The notes under the pieces are model-generated. The model was not told where the DNA came from. It did no database searches and saw only the letters and a list, made by a program, of their open reading frames with translations. Positions 11,807 through 23,435 of a stretch of 64,000 bases of DNA are shown one piece after another; position 1 is the first letter of the stretch, and every line of letters starts with the position of its first letter. The stretch is taken from positions 1,364,001 through 1,428,000 of the forward strand of contig JABYQQ010000003.1 in NCBI GenBank assembly GCA_022605405.1, read 5' to 3'. The stretch comes from Earliella scabrosa (Eukaryota > Basidiomycota > Agaricomycetes > Polyporales > Polyporaceae). Made by a program: the position numbers and the translations under genes.

Positions 11807-12930
11807 TCAACCAATGACCATCTTGCCCTCCGCCTCGTTGATGTCGTACTGGGGGACTTCTAGGTTGAGCTGGGGAGACAAAAGCTTTAGCTGCATGTTG
11901 GGTAGAGACCTGCGACGAGCGTGAACTTACAGGAGCAGGACCCTTGCGAATACGGCCAGCTGAAGGAGAGGAGTAAGGCATCAGAATGCGCAACCGCGGG
12001 GCTGTATCTGAGCACACTCACAGATATCATAGTGAGAACCGTGGCAGGGGCAGAACCAGCCTCCGTAGTCACCCGCCTCGCCGATGGGCACACATCCGAG
12101 GTGGGTGCAGACACCCAACATGACGAGCCACTCGGGTTGCTTGGTGCGCGCCTCGTCGCTCTCGGGGTCGCGGAGGCTCTTCCAGTCGGTGCTCCGCGCC
12201 TCCTCGATCTCGTCCGGCGTGCGATGGCGGATGAAGACGGGCTTGCCGCGCCACTTGATGATCACGTTCTTGCCCTCGGGGATCGACGAGAGGTCGAGCT
12301 CGACCTTGGCCATGGCGAGCACGTCCGCGGAGGCAGACATGGTCGCGAGGAACTCCGTCACCGTCGACTTAGCCGCGGACGCGGAGAGGAGGCCGAGCGA
12401 GCCGATCATGAGGTAGGCGAGCCCGCGGTTCGTGCCCTCGTCCTTGGACTGGTACTTGGAGAAGTCGGGCACCTGGGGCGCGTCCCGGGCGACGGCGGAG
12501 GTGTGCATGAGGCACTTCTGGTGGATGCCAGTCACAGGAGCTGTATGCGCAGGAAAGCATAGGGAACATGAGCATCATGTGTCGTGTTTTGGATGGACGA
12601 AGTGAAAGGGGCGGACATTGCGCCCAGAAAACGGACGGACTCGGAGCAGAATCCTCCTCAAGGAGCGCGAGAGTAGAGCGAAAACGACAACTCACCACTC
12701 GGGAAGGTCTTGGAGACGAGCCCTGAGGACGTCCGGGAGACACCACCTGCCCATCTCGCAGGCGTGTCAGAGCGGGGGCCAGCAGCGCCATGTCCGTGGT
12801 CGTGCCCGTGACCGGCGGGCGAGCGAACGGCGAGGTTGACAAGGGGCGCAACGGGGACGCCCGATGCGAGAGTGCGGACGGTGGTGGGGATGGTCGTTGC
12901 GGCCTTTTTGGATAGGTGCACGGCAGCCAT
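11807..12930 (-). CDS. RIP1: Ubiquinol-cytochrome c reductase Rieske iron-sulfur subunit
   Basis: The exon order in transcription is 12930-12696, 12540-12022, 11959-11931 and 11869-11807, encoding 281 residues. The product carries the 2Fe-2S cluster of mitochondrial complex III and passes electrons from ubiquinol to cytochrome c1. Cluster-binding boxes are CTHLGC (223-228) and CPCHGSH (242-248). A transmembrane segment lies at about 119-148, preceded by a basic, Ala-rich presequence expected of a matrix-targeted protein. The [10 protein letters not shown] motif before the membrane segment is typical of the family. The third exon is only 29 nt. The start is the first in-frame ATG. A diverged copy of the 3' end lies at 7040-7200. 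Confidence 0.97.
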
Positions 12931-13199
12931 GGCGGTGGAGAGAGGTGTCGAGCTCGCTGTCGGCAGTGACGAGCTCAACGAAAGCGGAGTTTTGATTTAG
13001 ACGCCAAAGACCGTCCCGTTCTTTCCCGCTGGCGCTTCTTCAATTCGCCGTCTGTGATTGGCTCAAGTTCGTTTCAACTTCGTCTGCCAGTGCCACATCG
13101 AATTGGTGCATACTACATAGACTCGAGACCACAGCCCCGGTGAAAAATGCCTCTGCCACCCTCCGCCACTATCTGCATATTTCTGCAGTGGCCTATCGC

Positions 13200-13307
13200 G
13201 GCGGAGAATGGCAGAAAAACCTGCAGTGGTGCAGATGAGATTTGCGCGAGTCTGCCACCGTCTGCATCCCTCCGCCCGCCTGTCAACCTGTTCTGCCATT
13301 CTCCGCC
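13200..13307. repeat. Perfect 17-bp inverted repeat
   Basis: GGCGGAGAATGGCAGAA at 13200-13216 is exactly reverse-complementary to 13291-13307. The spacer and left flank repeat TCTGCCA/TCTGCA words. A related word order (GGCCTATCG...GGCGG) recurs at about 14093-14117, so this looks like a relic of a small palindromic element. Confidence 0.6.
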
Positions 13308-13604
13308 ACGGTAGGTTTACGGGCGCACTTGGTTCTCATCGCATTTGGTAGGGCGTACGTCGGCTGGTATTCCCAAATTTGGCTACGTATACGGTACATC
13401 GCGGCCGACGTCTGCGCCTATCGCGCCCCGCCCCTCCTATGCCCTCTGCCCTGGTGCTCTCCGTCCGCGCCCCGCCCCGCTCCCTGCCTCGCCGCGCGCC
13501 CGCCGTTCCCGCCCTCTTGCCTCTGTGTCTCAACGGCTCGTCGTCGTCTCCCTCCAGGGCCCCCTCCCAACACCGTGCCATGCCACCTGCAACTCATGCC
13601 TGCA

Positions 13605-13685
13605 CCCGCCCCGTCCATCCCCGCCCCGTCCATCCCCACCCCGTCCATCCCCGCCCATCCCCGCCCATCCCCGCCCCGTCCCCAT
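13605..13685. repeat. CCCCGCCCCGTCCAT minisatellite
   Basis: This is about 80 bp of imperfect tandem units built from CCCGTCCATCCCCGCC and CCCATCCCCG. Confidence 0.7.
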
Positions 13686-15485
13686 CTCCCTACTATCGCT
13701 CTCCTAATACAATCAATGACTTATACTTATAGAGGAGTGCTCACCTAATATATGCGGCTGACAGGGCGAGGGAACATTAGTGGGAGGACGGTAGAGCAAG
13801 ATGATGGTAATAGTGAAAGAAGCGAGAGGAGGGCGACGGCGCGCGTGCACATATGTAGCAAGTCCGCGCGCGATGACATCATCATCGTGCTCGAGACAGT
13901 GTCAGAGCACGGGCGCTCGTCATTGGGTTTGTCTTGAGGGAGCAGGTCAATGGCCAGGACATGTCAAACGAGCGAGCGTTAGAGCCAAGTTAGAGCAAAA
14001 CGAGCGTCAACTTACTTGTCTTGTCTCACGTTTGCACGAAGTTCTGACGCCCCCGCATCCACCGGCGGAAATTGGCAGATAGTTTGACATCTGGCCTATC
14101 GTGGCAGATAGCGGCGGACACTGGGCGTCATGGCAAATTTTCCCCAGGAAAATGTGAGGAAAAGACGGTCTATTCCCAACATTTTCTTGACTTTTTCCCG
14201 CGGACAAACCCGAGTAAATTCACGGAAAAGTGTAGTTTTTCCGTGTCTTTTCAGTACGTTTTCCGCGGGCGCTAACCATGACTGACGGGATCACGCCCTC
14301 CAGGGCTGCAGTACTACGATATAATTTACATCGGGTCCCCTCCCGCTGATGCATGACGCAAATGACCAATGTATTCAGCCAAAACATATGTATGTACATC
14401 GGGTTTGACTGCATATCTACGGCGATCGTGTGGCCCACTACTAACTATTGCGGCATGCAACATACCGCCGTCCAAGTGCGGATGCATGAAGGGGTAACCA
14501 TGCTGTCGCAGACGGTGTCAGCGCATACGGGATGCAATGGAGGTAGCATAGACCTTACCCGTCGCATTATAGGACGCGGTCTCAGGCTACATGAGAAACG
14601 ACGTCAGTGGAAGTCCAGTGCGGTGCCTGGTGCGACGTACCCACTAAGCATACACGAACTGGGAGCCGAGCTCCCGGGACTTCCGCGGATGAACACGCCT
14701 CAAGGACGGCGTGAAGAGAAGCTGGATAGAGGGTCCCAGACCCTATATGCGGACAACATCATCGAGTAATGATACATGTGAAAGACTCACCGATGACGAG
14801 ATCTAGGTCTTGAATGTGGGGTGCATATAGTGACTTTGAGAGATGGTGAGGATGCTGTATCTCTACTGGTAGACACACTCACTAGAATCGCCGTACTCCA
14901 GATGCCACCGAAGCCCTCTCACGGCCTCCAGCTTGGTCCTCCAGCTTGGGCGGTGCCGCCGTAGTACGACTCGAGAGATGACCGACCTTAGAGCCGGGCT
15001 AGATATAGATCTGCGTCGTGTCGGAACGACAAAGGACGACTCACGCACCAAGCAAGCATGTATCTGGCAGCTGAGGGAGGAGTGAGAGAACGAAGAGGGG
15101 AGAAGCAGGGAGTGAGGCGCAACGGAGGCGACTCGCGAGTGCATGGTCCTGATTCAAACTCCGACTCACATAAGCTTCGACGCGTTGAGGACGCGTCATG
15201 TTGCCTCGTCACATGGGCGTGATGGAGGCAAATCGCTGGAAAAGTTCCTCACAGGAGAAGCTCAGGAAAAGAGGTAGATTATTCGAACTTCTCCCTAGAT
15301 TTTCCGCTGGAAAATTTCCGCTGAAGTGCAGTGGGAGGGGCGCAGACGGATTTTTCACCGGGGTGGCCACAGCCTTTGAATTTGGCAGTCAAGCGCAGTG
15401 CATCAAAAGACTTCTCCCCGACCGGACTGCGTTTGCGGCCGATCCCCTGAAATAGCTGACGGCTGTGCCTCCAAGCGTCTACCAG

Positions 15486-15494
15486 GGTATAAGT
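15486..15494 (+). promoter_or_regulatory. Likely TATA element of the HET gene
   Basis: GTATAAGTA lies in a run-up to a pyrimidine-rich leader, about 280 bp before the ATG at 15771. The long gap implies a long 5' UTR. Confidence 0.4.
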
Positions 15495-15770
15495 AGTACT
15501 TGGTCAATCCCGGGCCACCGTCCTTCAGCCACCTCTCCCAATCTCTCTCCCTTCTTTTCCTCCTTCCTTCGGAGCCCTCTTGCTCTCTGTGGATTTGAAC
15601 ACCATCAACCCGCCCAGTGCAAGCAACGTCTACCCTCGAACCTATACACTTCGAGTGTGCCGTGCGTCGTTCTCACCTTGTCCTAGGATACAAGTACGCT
15701 CTCTTCGGGCCGATTATCTACTGCCTGCTAGTGCTGACGTGTGTGGCTCGCAACCAGACTCACTCTAGCC

Positions 15771-17740
15771 ATGCGACTTCTTCATACGCGTACCCTCGAA
15801 TTGCACTCCTTCACTTCTCCGGAGGAAGTCGAAGAGGGCTACGCAATACTCTCTCACGTCTGGGAAGACCACGAACAGACCTATCAAGAACTGCAGGCTA
15901 TCCATACCCAGTGCGAGGCATCCGGAGAAGATCCTCGTGGGTTGGTGAGCCCTAAAATCAGGCGCTTTTGCGAGGTCGCGGCACAACAAGGATACCAGTG
16001 GGGATGGGCGGACACGTGCTGTATCGACAAGACGAGCAGTGCGGAGCTGTCAGAAGCTATCAACTCTATGTTCCAGTACTACAGCCTTTCACAAGTTTGC
16101 TTCGTCTACCTCGCGGATGTTCCGACAGCGGGTGCTTTGACAGAGGGTCCAACGTGGTTCACCATCGCCCACCCAGATTCACGAGTCAAAAGCTCGCCCT
16201 TTCAGACTAGCAAGTGGCATTCGCGAGGTTGGACACTCCAGGAGCTCATCGCACCGCGCGTTGTTCTCTTTTTCTCCGACAACTGGCATTTCCTAGGTTC
16301 CAAAGCCGACCTCGCAGATCTCCTGCACGAGACCACAAGCATCCCCATAGATCTTCTGAAGATGACAAAGATGCTACAGGATTTCAGCATCGCGCAACGC
16401 ATGTCCTGGGCAGCATCGCGGCAGACGAGGCGGAAAGAGGACATAGCATACTGCCTCATGGGGATCTTTGACGTCAACATGCCACCGCTCTACGGAGAAG
16501 GGCAGAAGGCGTTTCAACGGCTCCAGGAAGCAATCCTGAGACAATCTCCTGACACGACTCTATTTGCATGGGGCCCTCATGGCGAGCTTGGCGTGTTGGA
16601 GTACTACCAGACTTTGGCGGAGAAGCAAACAGAAGTGAGCAAGTTATTTGCCTCTTCGCCGGAGGACTTTCGATTCTCGAAAGACACTGTGTACTCTTCA
16701 ACCCCCGTCCGAGGCATGACCACAAGTCCGTCAACCAACACAGTAAGTGGACTATGTTATGGCCTCTAAGACATTCATAACGACTCACGAGAGAGCAGGT
16801 CGACATGGCCTGGCGGCAGTCTCATCGACCCATCACTTTCAATATCACACCATATGGCGTTCTTGCACGCGTTCCGATGGTAAAATTCGGAGAGCTTGGC
16901 TTCTGTTTCCTGGGCTGGTTCAAAGACGGTCGAGAACTGCTGTTGTGTATGCGGAGGTGCCCCCACCAGTTGATGGACACAGACACACCCTCATATCAAG
17001 TTATCGAGACATTTGCCGGGGAGTCCTTCTTGGGCTATCCGCGTGCTCGCTTGCTCGCAGCTAATTTGGAAGAAATGGCTTGTGATATGGGTTGGGAAAC
17101 TGTATACATCGATTCCAGCTCCAGCTCTAGGTTCACGTACCGGTACCCATCCCTCTACATTCCAGCCAACCACAGCTACTCGCCTCCAATCCGTATCCCA
17201 GAACGTATCCTCACCAATTCAGCGATTGGCCCTGCATTCTCTATCACACATGGTGAACTTCCCTGGACAGGCCACCCACCTACGATACTTATATCGGATA
17301 GGTTTGCCATTGGCCTACAATATGGGAAGTGCACATTCTCTGCTGAAAAAGCGGGCCACCGTGACGCTACCGACACGCTATGGGCAAACATTCGGTCTCT
17401 GAGACATGGGACTTCCGTGGGAATACTAGGTGACCACAACTGCGACAAGGACCATATTCTGGATTGGCCCCGTTTGAGAAGAACTTGGACAAACATCGAC
17501 TTTGGAGGTCCAAACAGGAGACTCCGCCTTGACGTACAATTAGCCTTCCACATCAGCCATTCACTGGAGTCCACTACTCTCACATTGACACAACTTGACG
17601 TACGGATGCACACATGGAGGAATAAGATCCCCAGCCTGTTCAAGACCCTCCGAACGACGGACACAGAGTCTCACCATCATGGCGCACTCCGCTGGAGACT
17701 CAATCAGACGCGCTCTCCTGTCGCAGTTGGTCTCGGGTGA
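15771..17740 (+). CDS. HET-domain (heterokaryon incompatibility) protein
   Basis: Two exons (15771-16742 and 16799-17740) give 637 residues. The N-terminal third carries the three HET blocks: YAILSHVWEDHEQTYQEL near residue 24, the block GWADTCCIDKTSSAELSEAI about 80-105, and SKWHSRGWTLQELIAPRVV about 145-165. HET domains act in self/non-self recognition and cell death after hyphal fusion in filamentous fungi. The second exon has no domain I recognise and may be the recognition or effector part. There is no NACHT or WD40 region. The start is the first ATG before the conserved block. Repeat-rich DNA lies upstream, typical of variable loci. Confidence 0.88.
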
Positions 17741-18248
17741 CCTTGACGCCGTGCCACCACTGTGACATGGCGCATCGCGTCGCGGTGTCGGCGCCGCTGC
17801 AGTTGCTCGTGTCACGGCGCGCATGTCTCAGCTCCGCGGTTTTCAGGAGGCGGGATAACCCTAGTGGTCATTCGTTGCCCAAGGGTGACCGGTGACCCAC
17901 GCAATCATTATGCTCCCCCGTGCAGTTGCCGCTGCAGTCACCTCCGAGCAGGCCACCACCCTCCTCTAGCTCTTCCACAACTAGTACCTCAGCGTCCATC
18001 GCACACCGTGCGCGTCGTTCCCTGCCCGTTCGGGACATCTTGGCACCTATAGACTCGCGAACACGACTACTTTGTATGTTTCCATGGGTATCATCCGAAT
18101 TCGTGTGTCGTGTCTGGACTCTACGTACTGTGCCTACTCTAGCGCAATCATGCCCATACAAGTACAAGTTCTATGTTCCTCCATGCTAGAAGTCCCTCAT
18201 TATGTATCATACTCCAAATCATGACGAGCAGGCGAGGATGTGTCTCAG
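17741..18248. other. Convergent intergenic region
   Basis: This is the 3' flank of the HET gene and of the minus-strand phosphodiesterase. No gene is supported. Confidence 0.5.
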
Positions 18249-20033
18249 CTAGCGCTGCTGCCTCGCCAGGTGTTCCGCCAGACACGAGAGCACGCGCGCC
18301 TTCGGGAACTTGGGCGCAACGGGCATGTTCCGGTGCTTGACGAGTCGTCGCACAGCGTTTGGGTCTACAATGCGCGGCGAGAACCGCAAGTTAGCAACTG
18401 AGCGCAGACCCAGACAACAATTACAATGGAGGTAGACAGACGTACAGTCGGTGATGATACCATCGGCCTTCCAGTCCAGAAGCTGGTCGACGATGTTCAG
18501 CCGGTTCACCTGTGGATGTGGAACGTGCATGTCAGAACCCCCATGCCGCACACTTTTCAGAAACAGCAGGAGGGAACGCAGCGCACCGTCCACGGCTTGA
18601 CCTTCAGCCCGAGCTTGTGCGCGGTGTCGATCATCGCCTTGGTCGTGAACGAAACGTAGCCGTCCATGTCAGGGTCCGGCACCGGGCTGTCCTCCGCCGT
18701 CGCTGCGGGAGACAGCACGTCCGCGCGGATGCTCGCCGCTGCCTGCGCGACTTGCTCGCCGACCGAGGGCCCGGGGAAGGCGTCGAGGCGGAGCCCGGCG
18801 AGCCACGGTGTGGTCGTGTTGTCGGGCCCGAAGGCGGTCGTGCTGCCAGAACGAGTGCACGCGGTCAGTCCCTTTCTGACGGAGTTCGGGAGTGGAGGAG
18901 AGGATGGCACGTACTCGTCGATGAGTGCGGAGGTGATGATCGAGGGGTCGAGCTCCTTCATAGCGATGATCGTCCGCCAGTCGAAGCTCTGGTACTATTC
19001 GCGCACATCAGACGCTCAGCGCTCAGAACTCAGTGGTCGCCGTGCCGAGCAGACGTGCGCACCGTGATGGAGCTCTTGTAGCCGCTCCTGACGAACAGCG
19101 CGTGCTGCTTCTGCACAAAGTCCTGCACGCCCAGGGTGCTGTTCGGGAACTGCGCGTCGATCTTGGACTCGATGTTCCACAGCACCTGGCGCGCCGGATC
19201 CGCGCACGCGGCAAAGTCGAAGAGCTCCTGGAGCGTGGAGAGGCGCGTGCCGGGGTACGTCAGCTGCAGCGCTGGAATGCAAGGAAGACGTCAGTCGGTG
19301 CATATAGTGAAGCTCAGGCTCCAGCGACGCGGGCGCGCGCTGCCGGGCGCAAAGAAGAGAAGACACGCACGGTAGCCGTACTGCCGTTTTGACCCGCAGT
19401 CGATCGTCCGGATTTGCGCAAGCGTGAGGTTCGCGACGAACTTGCCTACGTACGGGAAGTCGGGATCGCCAGGCACCTGCGAACGCAACGCCGGGGTTAC
19501 TCCTCACATGCAGAGGGGGGAGACGGCGGGCGTCAGAGAGTGGGGAGAGAGGTACGTACTACGGGCTGTGTGTCTTGACACTTTGCGGAGGTGATTTCTT
19601 CGTCGTGCCACACGATGACGTGCCCGTCCTGCGTCACGGTTCGCTATGGAGCGCACGTTGGAGCGAAAGAGCATTCACCTTGGTGATCCCGTTGTCGAGC
19701 TCGAGCGTGGACGCGCCGTCAATGAGACCCCTGCCAACGACGAAGACATTGAGCGACCGGTTCTTGCTTGAGCATGCAGAGACTCACCAAGCGAAACTCG
19801 GCAAAGTGTTCTCGACGGTGTTCCCTCGGCCCCCACGATGCGCCTGGAGAGCGAGGCGGGGAGGATAATGAGTACGTAAACGCATCGACGAGGCTATCTG
19901 TACTGACCTGGACATCATAGTAACGTGTATGCGGCTGTGCAGCAGCCGCAGGAGGTGACGGCTCGGCTGGAGAGGCGAGGATGAGGAGGGCCTCGCTGGC
20001 GAAGTTGGCGAGGAGGGCGAGTGGGGCGAGCAT
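18249..20033 (-). CDS. Secreted glycerophosphodiester phosphodiesterase (GDPD family)
   Basis: Ten exons in transcription order (20033-19908, 19843-19788, 19730-19679, 19628-19560, 19476-19371, 19271-19063, 18994-18915, 18842-18587, 18509-18446, 18364-18249) encode 377 residues. Family motifs are AHRGGRGNTVENT (His44, Arg45, Glu53, Asn54), the metal-binding TLELDNGITKDGHVIVWHDE (Glu71, Asp73, His86) and NIESKID, followed by the C-terminal DGIITDYP block. The enzyme hydrolyses glycerophosphodiesters to glycerol 3-phosphate and an alcohol. A hydrophobic N-terminus (residues 1-22) looks like a signal peptide, so export to wall or medium is likely. The many introns are in clean phase. The paired splice sites at exons 7/8 need a GTACGT donor inside an otherwise open frame. 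Confidence 0.92.
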
Positions 20034-21505
20034 GGCAGCGAGGTGAGCTGGCAGAGAGCCACGCGAGAGGGGATGAATGGAGGGCGCCGGGGCGGGGCAC
20101 TTTGTTGAGCGTACATAACGGCGGCTGGTGGACGAGCGTCCCACGTTCCACGATGGGTCCGCAGAGCCCGTTCTCCAAACGAACGTTCATGAGGATCAGC
20201 CACGTTTGGCAGGATGCGCTCCATATTCGGAACGCGGTGCTGTCGGAATTTCCCGGGCTACGATTCCTGGCCACCGGCACAGACACAGCGACCGAGATTC
20301 GACGCGCGCACGCCTATCCGCGGCGCGAACGTGCCCCGCCCCATCGCACACTGCCAGGTGGAAAGTTTCCGACGGCTGAGCGCTGGAGCTGACTGGGCGG
20401 TGTTCGTGCGTCTGTAAGGAATCAGACGGGTTACGATATGTGTGTGATGCATGCGGCCGAAGATGCATGGGGTACGGAGGAGGTTGGCTGAAGCTTCAGA
20501 GCTTGAATTCCGGGGATCGGAGCGCGTCGTCTCGACTGGATGTATCTAGTCTTGGTAATGGTGGCGTTGCCGCGGACTGTCCGAGGAATTCTGCCCTGGT
20601 GCGTGCGTGGTTTCTGTCGTTGTCCGCGATGGTCTGCTGTCGTACATACCCATACTGGCAGGCTTCTTCATCCAACATCATATGGGTCTGTCCGGACCTA
20701 TACATTTCGGCGGTGTGAATGCCTGTTGGCCTGCCGAGCCGTCCATGTTCCGAAAGCAAGAGCACGGTGGCGGTTCGCCATGTCCGATTGACCATCTGGC
20801 TGCTGGCAGACGGACATGAAGAGCGCTTCCCTTGGCGTCCGATCCATAGACGTCTCCATTACCCTTCTGTCGCTTAGTTTACGGTCCTCCTGGGCGCCAA
20901 CCTCTGGTCCCGATTCCCACGACTTCCTAATGGGGTATCCGGCCTCTTGGCCCGCGCCTTTTCGAGCTCCTCGTCCCTCTCCCGCCCTCCCGCCCCCCGA
21001 GCAGCGCAATCGACGATCGGCGTCGTCTCTGACGTCCGCACGCGGGCGGAAAGGACGGATTGGGATGGTCTCGGGTGGTCTCGGGTCACGGTCACGCCTC
21101 GGGCGAGATCCAGAGCGATGGCAGGCGGGAGTTAGGTTCAATGGGATATGATTATTATCTGTAAGAATTATGCTGTACTCGCCCTCCGCTCGCGCCGACG
21201 TCGAGACACGATCGCGAGGGGAGAGGCATCCAATGCGCGGGAGCAGGTGTACACATATGCAGAGTATACGGGCTGTACAGTAAAAGTCCGAGTCGTGCAC
21301 TATGTCGTAAAAGGTAGGGAGCGTGGGGCTATAGCGTGAGTGCGTGATGGTCGCGTAGGGATGTGTCGTATGATCGTCAAGAAAGGTGAGTGTACGTGTC
21401 TGTGCGGAGTCCGATAGGAGCTGCGCAGGCTGCATGGGGGTGTGCGCGCGAGAGCTGAGAAAGGATGTCCGACCGTGACAAGAGCGAGAGGAACGTACCA
21501 ATTGA
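20034..21505. other. Intergenic, no supported gene
   Basis: A long minus-strand ORF (20698-21612) is compositional: it runs through the end of the SAP gene in another frame and has no domain. At 20877-20887 a GTTTACGGTCC word resembles motifs found upstream of the nuclease gene at 28359-28369. Confidence 0.45.
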
Positions 21506-23393
21506 TCAAGCAGAGCCAAGTCCGCCAGCCTCCTCCTCTTCCAGTTGCATGTCCTCCCATGCCTCTGCGATGTCCGGATAGTCATTGAGGAGTTTGCGCC
21601 ACTGACGAGCAACCGTTGCGTCCTGCTTCATGACTCGGATGACGTTCGTCTTCTTATAGAGGAAGTAGCCATGCGCCCTGGGATCGGAGAGGTCCTTGTT
21701 GAAGAACTTGCGTGCTGCTTGGGCGTCCTGCGTGCTGTCCGACATGCGGCTGCCTTGCAGCATGTCGAGGATACGCTGCATGTTGAATCTGGTCCCGTTC
21801 TCGGAGTAAACGGCCCAGAATGCTTCCTCTGTTGGGAAGCGTTCGCGTTCCTTGACGAGGAACTGCACAGCTCAGGTAGGCAGCATGAGCATTGTGAGAG
21901 GCGTCACTACGCACCTTCCAGTTGCCCCACTTCATTCTGATGACCTTCCATACCTCTGGCTTGATGTCCGTCTTCCTCTTGTAGAACCAGGGCCAGTGCT
22001 TGATCGGTATGCCTCGTCCGTTGACGACCAAGAGGTCAGAGTGATGCCATTCTCTGAACAACCGAGATAGGTCGTCAGAGAATGCGATCCCTGGGGGATT
22101 GGGTACCTGGGACTTGTCGAAGGCGAACGTCTCGCCATTCAGCTCGAAGAAGCGGAGATGCTCAGTGGGTATGGCGTGTTGGGGAGTGATCGCTGAACGA
22201 TCTGGCAGACGGTTTAGAGCTGGGGGTATGGGAATACTGGTGACCGTTTGTGCTGGATAACTCGGAGCACCCGATGGCTGACCGGCTGATGAGTCTGACG
22301 AGCTGGGGGCCAAGGATTCGAATGCCGTGCTTGAGGCGATATGGGACTGTGGGAGCTGCGGGATTTCTGGTATGGTCTCTGACTGGCCTTGGATGCGAAC
22401 ACCTGGGGCGGTTGAGGACGGAGAGACTCGAGGTGGGTTGCCTAGGCTGATAGAGCGGAGAGTGCTGAGATGGGACTCGAGACCGCGAATGGTGTGGTCT
22501 AGGCTGACAATACGTCGCTCAACGCGTTGGAGACTGATCAAGCCCTACATATCGCATCCAGATCAGTACGCCATCTGGGGGACCCAAATCTGGGATTGAC
22601 AATCACAAACCTTATCATCGAGACCTGCATAAGGCTCATCTTCGCCGCCATCACCGGTCTGTTCTGCTCTCGTTCTACTTGCACTTGCACTCCCTTCGTT
22701 ATTCAGCTCACGCAAAGCATCCTCCGCCTGACTTGGTCTATCACTGACTCGAACTGTGAACTGGTGGTAAGCACTCACCCATGTTGTATTCGCATCTATC
22801 ACGCGCGGATGCAGAGCGGGAGGCTCGTGAAGTTCTCGTGCCTTTCCTTTCCTTTTGGGCTGATGCACAGTCTGCTGCTCTGCTGCTCCGAACTGCTCTT
22901 CGATCAGTCGCGCAACCTCGCTATGCGCTCCTCGCTTGTTCGAGATACTACCCCGTTGCGGATTCCGTGCTGGCCGGAATTGGCTGTACAAAGGCCATGC
23001 GTAGCGGTGATCAGGTACATATGGATATCAGGGAGCGCAGACTCCTGGAGCTCATACGCACGTTGTCCAGAGTTGTGGGTTCTTCGAGAAGTCTCGCAAC
23101 CGCTCGAGTAGGACACCGCGGTTACGGCCGGAGATTGGAAGACCATAGTCTGCTAAATAGTCCTTTAACCGGCTGATAGTAAGGCTGCGGTCGCTGATTT
23201 GACAAGACTCCGGTCAGCATCTGATGCTATACAGCACCCCAAACCAGATGACTCAATGACGAACTCACATCTTGACCTCGAATGTCTTCAGTTTCCGAGT
23301 AGTTGGATTGTACGGCTCGTCAAGCGAAGGAAGAATTAGTTTGTCGATGCTGACGACTGCACTGCCAGCAGGATCATGATTAGAGATTGACAT
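21506..23393 (-). CDS. SAP-domain protein, divergent partner of the recombinase
   Basis: Five exons in transcription order (23393-23269, 23193-23062, 22983-22611, 22544-21915, 21862-21506) encode 538 residues. Residues 43-86 form a SAP motif (LTISRLKDYLADYGLPISG, then LLERLRDF), a helix-hairpin DNA-binding fold found in chromatin and recombination proteins. Residues 211-243 look like a coiled coil. The middle is Ser/Pro-rich. The C-terminal 160 residues hold a conserved-looking block (LFREWHHSDLLVVNGRGIP, IKHWPWFYKR, MKWGNWKFLVKERERFP, ARKFFNKDL, ARQWRKLL) of unknown function that I associate with repeated genes of polypores. Its start lies 42 bp from that of the recombinase. It could be a DNA-binding accessory protein of the same element; this is inference. 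Confidence 0.8.
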
Positions 23394-23435
23394 AATGTAG
23401 CATAGAGTCAGAGAGGGAGAGGGAGATGCTCCAAA

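Larger units (their letters stand above)
12931..15770. other. Repeat-relic stretch between Rieske and HET genes
   Basis: Apart from the two promoters at its ends, it holds an inverted repeat (13200-13307), a GC-rich minisatellite (13605-13685), related repeat words at about 14070-14125, and a 138-codon ORF at 14353-14769 with no recognisable domain. No gene is supported. Confidence 0.5.

Noticed and set aside
13605..13685. Possible CRISPR-like or regulatory tandem array
   Set aside because: Units are short, contiguous and without unique spacers. It is a simple minisatellite.
18911..18994. Exon 7 of the phosphodiesterase ending at 18911 (GTGCCA donor)
   Set aside because: It puts the next exon out of phase. 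The GTACGT donor four bases earlier (exon end 18915) restores the TTAFGPDN frame.
20698..21612. Minus-strand ORF of 304 codons
   Set aside because: It reads through the last SAP-protein exon in another frame, has Arg-rich compositional text and no domain. It is a GC-driven shadow.
22750..22800. Tiny 18-nt intron (GTGAGT...CAG) in the SAP gene
   Set aside because: Too short for spliceosomal removal. The frame stays open, so I kept it as exon.
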